Part shown: piece after piece, positions 12,901-25,000 of the stretch
How the letters are laid out: each line of letters starts with the position of its first letter
Numbering within the stretch: the stretch's first letter is position 1
Origin: Leuctra nigra
Lineage: Eukaryota > Arthropoda > Insecta > Plecoptera > Leuctridae
Direction: 5' to 3'
NCBI GenBank assembly: GCA_934045905.1
Contig: OW203765.1
Span: 18,477,409 to 18,541,408, forward strand
Length of the DNA stretch: 64,000 nucleotides
The notes under the pieces: generated by a model
What the model was told of the DNA's origin: nothing
Databases searched by the model: none
What the model saw: only the letters and a program-made list of their open reading frames with translations
Made by a program: the position numbers and the translations under genes

Positions 12901-15900
12901 TTTTATAATTTGATTTGAAAAACATATTTTGAAATATATGAAAAATATATTTCCTTTTTATTTCCAACATATCTCACGAGAATAGGTAGCAGGCATTCAG
13001 AAAAACGAGAAGTCCCACGGATATAACCAAAATGCATTGAAAATATATTAAAAAATATTTCTCTTATATTTTCAGCATATTCCACGAAGTGACGTATCAG
13101 GCATTCAGAAAAAATATCAGGACAGCTATAACCTAAATACAATTAAAGTATATTTTCGTATGTGAAAATGCATTTTAAAATGTAAGACAAATATATAGGT
13201 ATTGTTTTATATAGGTATCTATGTGTAAAATACTTTTTGTTTTTCAAAGAAGGACTATGAAAGAGCATTTTTAGGCGAAGGCGATATAAGTTTCAACCAA
13301 TCTCATGCCTCCATTCGCTCGTTCCCAACAGAAAACAATCATCCTAGCCACCTGATTGGTCAACACCTGACAACTAAACTTGCTCCGTGAACTCCGGAAC
13401 ATCTTCACCATTATGCAAACTAAGACAACATCACGTAACGTTCAAATAGGTACATTCGGTTAGACATCTTGCCGTAATGTTCATGAGGATGCTGGAAGCG
13501 GAGGGAAATTAGACGAGATCGTCTTTGTCGAGACGAGAGGAGGGAAATAATGTAAAACGTAGACAGATAATACGGCAGAGGATGCTACACAAAGCATGGG
13601 GTATTATAATGACATTCTATTCATGACTAATTCACACTAATATGAGAGGCAAGGCATTGTCGAAGTTACACTGGAGCAGGTCTTGAAACAGCATCCGAAT
13701 TGTTCGGTTTTGTGCATTTGCGTTTCGTTTCTGCAACGATTTGTTAGCTCAAGTACACAAAGAAAGTTGTAACAAATATCCTGAATGTGCACTTTTCATA
13801 ATTACTATATTTTTACCATACATTGGGGTTAAACATGCAACTATACCTTTCTGCATTGCACGATATCTTCTCTTTTGAACAAACAACGAAGAAGAATAGA
13901 ATCCACATAAAGTCTAACTTTCTTTGACTATGTGTTTTTACAACTTTTTAGTTGACAAAAAGCGAATCGGTATTCCAGACTAAGAGGGGATTTAAGGACT
14001 TGAAAGGAACGTAATCGTAGAAATACGCTAAATGGGTCATTTTTGTGTGGATTCTCTTCCCTTTCCTCGTATACCTTGTTTTGAACAAAGTCAGTATCAA
14101 GTTTTGTAATACGACTACTTTTCAGACTTTTGTCGGCACAATGGTACAAAGTTCAACATAAAATCAAGATCTATGAACTTATTTGCCATTAGCTGAAAGT
14201 TTAGTGAAGCGAACGGCTCTAATGTTAGTTGTTTATTCTTGTTGTGTTAACGAACTAAAAATGAAAATAAGTCGAATATTTTTTACAGTAAGTTTTGTTT
14301 CTCTCTGACTTCGTAACTAACGAACATATTTTGTCAACTAAAATCAGTTTCGTTGTTTAAATTTGAACCTGAAAACGATTTAAAAAGAGTGTGGATACTT
14401 GTTCGAAGTTCACGAATCGCGATTAAGTTTCGGCTCGAGTACAAATGAAATGATCTGTGACTAGAGTTCTTACTTGTCTGCTCGCAGCATCTTGATCTGA
14501 AGTCACTGGACCAAAACCAGGTGTTTCAAGTAAACCTTCCCCCTGCGGCTTCTCAAGGGCTGCTGGATCCAGGGACGTAACGATAATCTTCTAGCTACAG
14601 AGGGTGCAAGATCACGGCGGGGTTGAAATGTCTTACAGACGTGTCTTCTTGTCTTATCCGAGATGCTCAAGTCGCAGACGTTTAGCCGTTACGAAACGTC
14701 TCAACTAAACGGCTTATTTTCTGTATTGTGAGGGAAGTGGAATAAATACACGCAAAATGTTTTATTTTCGGGATATTTATGCATTTTTACATATTTAAAG
14801 TGCTAAAAATAAACTTTCAAGTGAGGTACATCAGCTATCAATAGATTATTTTTACTTTAGAGCGGACTTTTGACAATTTATAACTAAGTTGTACAACTCA
14901 TTCTCAAGAAATGAAGCCATTTTACATGGATTCCTTTCCTCTTCTCTCGTTGTAGATAGTAGTAAAAGCCGTCATGAAATTATTAATTGAGAGTTATTTC
15001 TCGCTAGAGGTAAATTAAAAGAGGTAGATAAAAATTGAAATGCGCAAACGTAAAAGTGGTATTTGGAACATTAAACCGTTTAGATTACGAGCATCCTAGA
15101 AGAAGCTAAACTGTAATCTAAGAGCAATTCGAAATCATTATTATTTGGATTAGTCACAGGAGAAAGAAGAAGAAAATAGATTACATAAACGAGCTCAAAT
15201 TTGGCATATTTTTGACAGAAGTTATGTTGTCAAAATTGCACATTGACATCTTCTTACAATTCGTCGAACGTTTGTATACGTTTAAAAATATTCGAAATAA
15301 TTAAGCAGTAACGGCTGTGTCGTCTACACTTTCACCAGCACGTTCCCCGGAAACCATAAAAGCAGTCAGGCAAGGGGTGCACTTTGATGTGCCGAGATGA
15401 GTCCATGCCACTTCTTGTTTAGAGGTTATAATACACAGCCGCCAATTAGAATGCTAAACAGAGGGGGTGACACCGGATGGGGATGGGTTTGACCCCCGAG
15501 TAGCACGGGGCGGGGGTTATCCAGCTTACTATATAGAGTAATATTATAATAAAAAACTGGGGGTGAGAAATATGCATCCCTTCTAATTGCTCCTGGGATT
15601 TTATGGGTGGAATGAAATTCGAATTTCATTTCGTTGGCGGATGTGCTGCGGAATGTTAAAAAGAAATTAGGCGGCTATCAAGGGGTGAAATATTTATGAA
15701 ATGATGTGCTGTGTTTAAATTTTGTCGTGAAATTCCGTCCCTCGTAATAGTTTTTTTAAATCCGAAAGTCAATTTTGGAGTGGTGTATTTCTGTGTTCAA
15801 AACCTCTTAAATTATACTAGAAGAATTCTATAATTGATTGATAAAATTTCAAGAAAATGCAATTATGTACCATTCATACGTAAGTTATGTATTAAAATTT

Positions 15901-17333
15901 ACAATATTTTTATTGTTTGAGGCGCATTTTATACCGATGAAAGTATTAGGGCTGAAATTCTGAAACATAAAATTCACCGGTGAAAAAAATAATTTGGCCA
16001 CAATTCACAAATCTATTTAGGCGCATTTTGGGGAAAGATTATACTAAATTTTTATTCTATTTTTGTTCACAAATACTGAACTTGAACTAAGTACTTATAA
16101 TATTTACAATTTTTTGCACTGACTAAAGAGGACGCCATTATTGTAGACATTCACTAACCATCCTCTCACTGGTAGATCAACCATAATAATAGAGTCTTGG
16201 AGTATTTATAATACAATTAATTAAAATAAGGCTTGAATCGTGCAGATGCTGCAAATACGGCTCAGATTTCCACCAGGAAAATCGCGTAAAATCGTTCATC
16301 CCCGGAAGTATACACTTTTCCGTCCTAATCTACCAACTCGTATACTATATTCCACATTGCCAACTGTGCGAAAACAAAGTTGTTTACTCGGACAAGTGAA
16401 GGGGGGGAGGGGGGGAGGGGATAATGGGATATTTCTCTGAGCACATCCCCCATTTCACCCTGGATTGCCGCTGGGGTGGGAGAGGACGGTGTTTTCGTTC
16501 CAGATAAAAAAGAACGAGTTTTCAGCGCACTGCCAGCTGAGAGTGAAATCAGTGGCCTACTCGAGTGTTAAGGAAGGATAAGATAACATGAATTTTAATG
16601 GAGCAACAAATATAAAAGATGAGAGTGTAAAAATAGGTCGTGTCTGCTCCGTGTTTTAAAGTAAACGAAAAACAAATGAAAAGTAAGTTAATGATGATAG
16701 GGGTGTGCTGGAGTGGGGAGGAGGAGTTTTGTTCTTTCATCATGAGATTCAGGAAAGTTTTCGAGAGGGAGCGATGGCTGAAAAGAACGTTAGAGCGAGA
16801 TTTGTTAACATAAGTGAAACAGAATTATAATTGCAAAAAAGCAAGATAGGAATGAAATGATGATCTTTGGATTGATATGGAAGTGCTACAGTAATCTATG
16901 CTAAATATACAAACGTGAAGAACGGCAATCCTTGATACAATTCAAAGATTGCATTACCTACATTACATTTTCTACACAGTCCCAAGCTTAATGTTTATTT
17001 TAATGAATTTGTATTTTCTACAATCGAGATAATATTTTGAAAGATCATACAAACCCTACCCTACCTTGTTTGTGTATCTATCAGATGACAATGCTAAAAT
17101 TTTGATCATGAAGGCGGAATAATAGAATGCACACCTTATTTTGTTCTGTGGACATTTTGACAACTAAAAATCCATAAAAATAGATCCCTATTCTCTCGTG
17201 TGATGTGGTTTGGATACATGAACACCAGTTTAAACTTGTTGCATTCCCCTGCATGATACACATACTACTACACTCAGACATGAGTACTAAACGCAATGAA
17301 CAAGTGTTTGACGTGTGTGTTGTATTGTTGCAG

Positions 17334-18816
17334 GCGTCGGCATTGTGCTGATCACCGTCAGCGGCGTCGCCTGGCGTCTCACCGCCCACGACGCCCCGTC
17401 GTGTCGCGTCATGCTGGGTCTGGGTCGGGGGGAGGAGGGCGTCGCGGAACCGAACAGGAGGTTCGTCCCCCGACTGCCGCCGTCGTATGGACGTCCCCAT
17501 CATCCTTATGCTGGTGAGTTATTCGCTTACTCCTGACAGACACTCCGACTTGTCTGACACTTGACACTGAAGTGACGCTTGAAATGATCAATTCTTTATG
17601 AGGCCCAACTCTAGTCATCAATAATTAATGAACTCACAGAAACAGAAGTGGAATTACTTTTGAGAAAGATAAGAAATGCTTAATTTCTTAACATCTGAAA
17701 GCTTTCCTAAGATGTTATTAGAATATTTTCATACATCTACTGCACGATGATAGAAGATAATATACATAAAAAGGCTAAAAAGGGTTTAATTTCATAAAAG
17801 GATTAATCTACAAAATGGACTGAAAACTTTTTTCATGCATTAAAAGATACTCCTAGAAATTTCAGAAAGTAATAATAATAGGCTCTGCTGAAGTGATATT
17901 TCTTAAAATTGGTGCTGATCATATTTTCAAGTTAAATAAAATAAAGTTAAATAATATTTAGGTAGCTATGCTATTTAAATTGCTTCACTTTCTGCTCGTG
18001 TGGTAGAAAACATTGGAATAACACAAAATCTGTCCGTTTCAATTTTATTTTTTTCTACACTGTGATTAAAACATTTAAAAAATAAATTATAAAGAAAAAC
18101 GCTATTAATACTTTTATTCTAGTATTTTTTAATATAATTGTTTAACTTCGTGATACAATAGTCAATGCTCTAACTAATCCTCTTCTTCTCTTGCAGCCAT
18201 GATGTACCCCGAGTTCCAGTACCGGCCGCCGCCGCCCTCCTACCAAGCCTCCATGCAGGAGTACCGTCTCCGTTTACTGCTGCTCGACCGTCACCACGCC
18301 GCCCCCAACACCAACCCCGCGTCGGGGGGCAACGCTCTCTCCCCACCCCCGACGTACCGCTCGCATCCGGGGACTTTGCGCGGCGCCCCGCACCAAGACT
18401 TCAGTCGTCCCCCGAGCTATCGTTCTCGTACCAGCTCGACACGACCCGCGCTCGACCCCAACGGGAACACACCGGTCCACAGTCGGGATCCGTCGTTGAA
18501 TCTCAGCGAACCTTGCGGGGGGAGTACCGTCAACGTGATCAGCGTTCACGGGGGTAGCGATATGAATGAACCGGAAGTGCTAGACAGTATTAAAATGGTG
18601 CCCGATCAGGATCTACCGCTGAGAATGATGATCGATAAGGGATCTCGTAGCGGTAGCACCGTGGACCTCGGTAAAGACGGGAATCTAGTGACGATAGTTT
18701 CCACCGGCAGTGATTCGAGTCCTGTGATCGTGACCGTGTCGGGTTCGACCACGACCACTTGCGGCAGCACGAGTCAAGGCATCGAAGCCGAGATGGAGAT
18801 TCTAGCGCATCTATGA
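17334..18816 (+). CDS. Single-pass membrane protein with PPxY tail (last two coding exons)
   Basis: Two phase-compatible exons: 17334-17513 (acceptor TTGCAG, donor GTGAGT) and 18197-18816 (acceptor TTGCAG, stop TGA 18814-18816). The first enters in mid-codon, so upstream exons exist but were not found. It encodes a hydrophobic segment GVGIVLITVSGVAWRL, then a charged cytoplasmic-type linker. The last exon reads AMMYPEFQYRPPPPSYQ and is rich in Pro, Ser, Thr and Gly. Four PPxY motifs are visible (PPSYG, PPSYQ, PPTYR, PPSYR), the known ligands of WW domains in Nedd4-family ubiquitin ligases. A block QEYRLRLLLLDR follows the second motif. The arrangement resembles LDLRAD/PMEPA1-type adaptors, but I cannot assign a family. 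The last exon is notably GC-rich compared with its surroundings. Confidence 0.75.
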
Positions 18817-19317
18817 TGCGACGGATGCGTTTTCTTACGTTACTGAGAGAGAATGTTACTGCTTATTTTTTTGGAATCGTTTCAGCAGCGAGGTGAATTA
18901 GATTTTTTGAAAGCTCGCTGCTAAACGCTGCAGTATATTTTGAATCATTGGTTGTCATTACCAAATGCCTTGAATCAGACTAGATTTGCTTGTAACATTA
19001 GCGAAGGTGTAATTAAGGCAGTTGCTCTCTGGAGGATAACTCTACAAATGTATTTATTTTCGACACCATATGACTGGCCCATAATAACTGTGTTGAGAAA
19101 TAATATTATTAAGGATGTCGAAATATGTTTGCATAGCCGCATTTTGATAAAAAAAAATATAAATAATTTTAGTGTACCTACCTACCCTATCAATCACAAA
19201 TTAAATAATATAGCTATGTTGCATATTATTGAGCGAGCGAAGCGAGCGTCTCCTTTTGGCTCATTTGGCACGGACCTCTGTTTTTTTTTTTTTTTTTTTT
19301 TTTCTGTTACTGACGAT

Positions 19318-19880
19318 ATACAGGTCAGAGTTTTTCTTCGATCGAGCTGAAATTTTGCACACGTGTTTGGACATTCTCTGGGCGTTGCAGACCCTAATTT
19401 TTTTGATATCTACTGATTGGTTAAAATTTAAATAAACATCTCCTGATAGGTTGAACAGTGAAAATGGTCTTCGACAAATCTGATCAAACTCATATTTTGG
19501 CTATACATGTCTAGAGTTTTTCCTCGATCGAGCTGAAATTTTGCACACATGTAGAGACAAACTTTTCTGTTTGCAGACCCCAAATTTTGTTGAAATTTAT
19601 TAATTGACTAAAATTTAAATAAACATCTCCTGATGGTAGGTTGAAAAATGAAGCTGGTCTTCGATAAATCTGATCAAAATCATATTTTGGCTATACAGGT
19701 CAGAGTTTTTCTTTGATCGAGCTGAAATTTTGCACACATGTAAAACCAACCTTCTCTGTTTGCACACCATAATTTTTTTTGAAATCCATTCATTGGTTAA
19801 AATTTAAATAAATATCTTCTGATAGGCTGAAAAATGAAAACGGTCTTCGATAATTCTGATCAAACTCATATTTTGCATGA
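19318..19880. repeat. Three tandem copies of a ~187-bp unit
   Basis: Units start at 19318, 19503 and 19693 (ATACAGGTCAGAG or ATACATGTCTAGAG). Each carries GATCGAGCTGAAATTTTGCA, a TTTAAATAAA block and a CTTCGAYAAWTCTGATCAAA end. The copies are diverged by substitutions and small indels. Confidence 0.85.
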
Positions 19881-20107
19881 TCATTAAGACCAATATTGTC
19901 TCTTATTTTACAAAATTTCATCCCAATCAGTTAAGAACGTATGAACTTATTGACATTTTTAATATCTGTCAGTAATGAAGTATCGAAATGAATGTTTTCC
20001 AGTGCCAATTGAATTGATTCTGATTTGCTTTATGAACCAGGTGCTTAGATGCTATTTTAAAGTTTCGATGAAAAGCATAATACCTACTTTTAAGTTGATA
20101 TCATAAT

Positions 20108-20525
20108 CAGTGCTCGAAGAAGGCCGGTATGGGACGGTATGATATACTGGTACTTCTTTACACATTTGATTTCATAACGTTACTTCTCAGAAAAACGGAA
20201 TGCTTAAAATCAGATATTCTTGGAAATTTACGTAATTTTAGATTCTAATTTACTCGTATTTCATGGTTATCTTTTGACTGCATATTTCAAGCATAACTGT
20301 GAACTATGAACATCCACTACAAGATAAAGTAAAATTCATTATTTAATTTAGTTGTTTCATCAAGGTAAAAGACTAATCTAACTAATGACATGACAATGGT
20401 TGTCAGTGTAATTCTGGAAACTGGACCCTCATCTAATATCGTACCCCCCCCCCCCCCCCCCCCCACCGCACGTGGTATTCTTATGTTACCATACCGCCAC
20501 TATTTAATTCCTACTTCGAGCACTG
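20108..20525. mobile_element. hAT-like MITE
   Basis: Starts CAGTGCTCGAAGAAGG and ends CCTACTTCGAGCACTG in inverted orientation. The flanking 8-bp direct repeat ATCATAAT lies at 20100-20107 and 20526-20533. At 418 bp with no transposase frame it is non-autonomous; it contains a poly(C) run. Confidence 0.88.
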
Positions 20526-21017
20526 ATCATAATCAATTCAATATGGTTGTATATGTTTTCTGTGCGTTGTGTACGCATTTCCGGTTCGAGAATTTGCACG
20601 TACCCGTGCTCGCTCATCAACGCGTTACACTGAGCGTTTTCCTAGTTTATAAAATCTTAATAAACTATCCCCTCATATATTTTCCATATCAATGAAACAT
20701 AATTGTGCTGTACAGATTACTTGTCTTTTGCATCCAAAAGAGAAATAATATTTCACTGAACATTTGATGGAGTTATCCTTTACGAGAGCAATGGTTTTAA
20801 TAGTGAATATACTTCATACAGTCATGCCTTTTAAATATATGACATTGTACTAATTGCACATTATTTATAGTGTCCTACTATATTATTATATAAATATTAT
20901 AAATACTCGATTGTTGAGATGCCATACCTTCTGCAAGTGAATGTGGTACAATATTATACTAGTTTTAACACAGAGAACTGGAAGTACTATGTAAATAATA
21001 TAATTATTTCAAATAAA

Positions 21018-22007
21018 CACTATTTGTTTGCAATCTGTTGTATGTGTTCATTTCCCACATTTCCTTATTTTCTTAAAAAGATGTTCAAATATAAGTAATA
21101 GAGGTATATTTCCTTCCCTTTTATGATTGTTTTTCGTTATAGTATACAAATTACAAATTAATGTACTATTATAATGTACAAATTACAAATGAAGAGCTTA
21201 GGTCCAATTCGCAAAAAATTCAAAAAATCAAATTTGAGAAAATTACCTAATTTTTGGTCATCAATTAACAACAAAATTAAAAAAAATTGTAGGTACTATA
21301 AAAATCATACTATGGGAAATAATATACCATGAATGTACCATTTATGATTTTTTAATACATAGAAACTGTTTTTCGTGATTATCTTGAAATGTCCAAAAGT
21401 ACAGTTTTTGAGCTCTTCAAATTCCTCATCCTTCAAAAGTGGAAACATTGAAATCACTAATCAGTCACAGGATGATGAAATTAATATGATTTGATTATTG
21501 TTTAACAATAACTCATAAATTAGTCATACATTAATTAAATAACAGATACTAAGATTTAAAGGTACTGATTAATCGAAAAAAGAAACAGTCAAAATTTAGG
21601 GTCAAAATATTGAATCAAACTTTCCCGCCAGAATTAAATATGAATCGTCAGATACACCAACAACAAAATGTATAATTTACCAACTCTGGTATATGAACTT
21701 TGAAATTGTTTACTAAGGTTAGGTTGGTAGTCCGTCCTCTCCCTTCCTTTGTTTTTCAGTTGTGAGCCAGCTTACCTTGAATTTTGGAGACTGTGGAGGA
21801 GTAACCTAACCTTACGTGTTATGTTTTGCAATAGGAATTTATGGTAGGTATTACTCATCGCTTATCAACCAAATGATAAGGAGTTCTGTACCTGACCACA
21901 CTTTCCTGCTTTATAATTACCGTTATTTTGATCGAAGTTTACATTCTGATCTTTGTTGACTGAGAGCTCCACTGGGTTCTACCTACCTACCAGTTCTACT
22001 TGACACC
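21018..22007. other. Intergenic and putative promoter region of the TMC gene
   Basis: AT-rich, no exon recognised. The last ~50 bp before the ATG at 22008 are more GC-rich (ACTGGGTTCTACCTACC) and may be 5' UTR. No TATA box could be assigned with confidence. Confidence 0.4.
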
Positions 22008-25000
22008 ATGACCAGGGGCCATGGATCGCAAGAAAATATACCGATGGGAATATGTAAGACTTAATATTTATTACATTACTTTTATAAAAGTGGGTACCTA
22101 CCTAGGTACCTAGATACCTACTTGCAATCGTAATATTATTGTAACTGCTTCAGTGCGAAGAGGATCAGGGCATCGGACAAATAGACCAGTCCAGCAAGTT
22201 CACTTGGACTTAGGAGATCTCCCATCATATAACTACAATCCTGATCTTCACGGTAATACACATCGTTCTGCGAGAAGACGTAAGCGATCGTGGGCTCATC
22301 AACGCTCCAGAGATGCTCAAAATACAATTCAAAACTTGCCCTCACACAATGGCAAGCAAAAGTCTATGATATGAAAGTTATATTTGTGTAGGTGGGTAAT
22401 TGAGTAATGACAGTGATGTTCTTTAGCTGGCATTCATGGCACTGGAGACGAGTCGGCCCTCCTTGATGATTTCACGGAGACTGATGGAACAGACATCCCA
22501 CGTCGCGCAAGGCGGATTGTGTCGGAGATGGGCCGAGATGTGGAGTTCATGCAGGACACTCCTCAAGCCGAACAACTGAGAATGTAATGTAGAATCTCGA
22601 TGACGTAATTAGACCTACGTAATGTAGATTGAATATGTTGAATGATAGGTATTGTTTTTAGGGAGACGTTGAGGGAAATGCCCGAGTCGTTGACAATGAA
22701 ACGCACAATCCGCCGGGAGATTGGCAACACGGTTCATCGTAAATCCAGGCGATCGAATATCGGCTGCTGGAAAAGCATGAAATATCGCCTCAGTATTTCA
22801 TTCTCAAAGGTTGGTATCTGTTGAATTGAGGTAGAATCAGTTAATTCATTGAAAAGTATTATGAAAGTTTAGTTTGACTGTTGTGTTTAACTTCAGATGA
22901 GTCAGGGAGTAAAGAACTTGACGAGCGGTTGGGAGCCGTGGTATCAGAGTCTGAAGGTCATTGAAGGTCATTTCGGCAGCGGAGTTGCAACGTATTTCAA
23001 ATACTTGCGCTGGCTGCTGCTGCTCAACATTGCCGTCTGCATCGCCAGGTCAGTTGACATCAAATACCAAGCAAAATTGTTTACTAGCCTACATAAGTTT
23101 TATAAAAAGTGGTGTTTTATGTCAAGATCTCACTTTGACAACAGGATAAGAAGTACCTACCCCTTCATTGGGAAGGCACTTGTCTGTGATTCCAAATATT
23201 TTTACATCCTATCAATACTTACATTTTATGAATCAAAAATAAGGATCCAAATAATCTGTTACCTACCTAGATATTATATTACCCTACCCTAAAGGGTAGT
23301 TTCAGCTGACGTCACAATCTCAGCATGAATCGCCACCTCCTCAGCGTTAATAAATAATTGGAAATATTTCTCCTCAAATGATCATTCTGATCTGGTTTAT
23401 GTATAAGCCTGTATTTATGTATGTAGCTGGTTAATGTACGTAGTTTTGCCTCAGATTATTGCAAAACAATGGAGACTTACTAATAATTTATTTATTGGCT
23501 CCATTTTTTGGAGTAGTTGGTAGTACTACCTCGTACTTACCTACCTACGTTGTACCTATTCATTAATATTTTTATTTTTCAGTATAAGTTTTGTCGTGGT
23601 GCCGCAACTGCTGTACCGGTTCTTCGAGCCAGTCATGGATGTTAAGATGGCACCTGGTAATAGATTATATGAATTCTACGATACAAACGACACCGGCCAC
23701 GGTCTAGGTACCCATGAAAATGTGATAAGCATGGTGCTCGGAACTTGGGGCATTGTGTGTTGGTAGTTGTGGTTTGTGGTTTAGTTATGTTGGTAGCTCC
23801 TTTAGTGTGCCTGTGTACTGTGTGCATTCTGTATAGTTAGTAAAAGCATGGTCTTGCTGGTTCTGGATAATCATGTTCTTGAATTTAGAGTTTTGTATTT
23901 CATTTGAATTGTTCAAAATCTAACATTTCGTATTGGGATGGCATGATGACATGTGCTTGAATTAGAATTACAATGATCAATAAAGGTACCTAATGTGATG
24001 GATCTAACTTTTTTATAATTAGAAGGATTGACGATTGTAATCTTTGTATTTGGTTTCTAGTGGCCATCACTCCAATCCCGGACACGACGAATGGAAACCA
24101 GTTTGTACTTCAGTCAGATCCGTACAAGTCTAATGCCGTGTTCGGTTTTGGCGACATCTTCACAGGAGAGGTGAGAAAATCAATCAATCAAACATTCCTT
24201 CCTTGATTACATGTTGCAATGTGATATTAATGTTCAAGCTATGCATATTTGATGTCTTTTGCCATCATCATTAGATCTCATTGTTTTTCTTAGCTTACAA
24301 AAGGATTGCATCACTTATGGTAAGAAATGGTTTGGTATGTTTTCTTGAATATGGACAACTTTGTGAATTAGTACTCTGATTATTGACTTTGTTGATTCGT
24401 ATCATCGATTTACTACTAAAAATATGTTCCTTTCTCGGCTTTTAAAAACCCAACAGAAGTTGAGAAGAGTTGTGATTTCTAGAACTTGATTTTTTCGTTA
24501 GGTACCAAATCCTTTTTATTCTTCAATGCCAATGAGATTTCACTCTGTATTTCTGTAATTTTGCATGATTTGTGTATTAAGATTTGGTAGGCATGCTCAG
24601 AATGATAGTTTTATCTATTTGTTCACTCTTAAAGTGAACTGTATGTTTACAGTTCGCACTAGCGCTGAAAAGTGATGGATCTTTTGACCTTGAACGCCTA
24701 CACTGCGGCTCTTCGACGTTGAACCACCTGATTGGCTAGCGGCCAAGCAGCCAGCGTGTCAGCGGCGAACTGTAAATGTACTATGTCGTTTTAAGTGATC
24801 GTGATCTCGAGTTGTTTGCTGTTGAAGGGTTTCTTCACGATGACGACTCTCTACTACGGGTACTACACCAATGAAACGGTACACGTAACCGCTGGACAGT
24901 GGTACAGCATGCCCTATGCTTACTTCTTCACTCCCGTTGCAAGCTACATATTCATGTTCATCGTCCTCTCCATAAGGTTAGTTGTAATGAAACAATAATT

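Larger units (their letters stand above)
3881..17333. other. Long gene-poor region, intergenic or a long intron
   Basis: No exon with convincing coding character was found. It is AT-rich with scattered small repeats: a polyG run near 6160-6173, a 2 x 38-bp tandem duplication at 9825-9900, a diverged pair at 12238-12340, a diverged ~110-bp pair at 12960-13160 and a G-rich tract at 16399-16420. More GC-rich islands sit at about 5230-5430, 9420-9660, 11220-11420 and 15300-15560. Since 17334 is an internal exon, part of this may be the upstream intron of the PPxY membrane protein gene. Confidence 0.6.
18817..21017 (+). other. Probable long 3' UTR and flank of the PPxY gene
   Basis: No coding exon seen. 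It holds a poly(T) run (19281-19303) beside a GAGCGAGCGAAGCGAGCG motif, a three-copy tandem repeat, a hAT MITE and a poly(C) run (about 20444-20463). AATAAA at 21012-21017 followed by a TGTTGTATGTGTT stretch is a good poly(A) site candidate, but earlier signals inside the repeats (for example near 19430) are possible. Confidence 0.4.
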
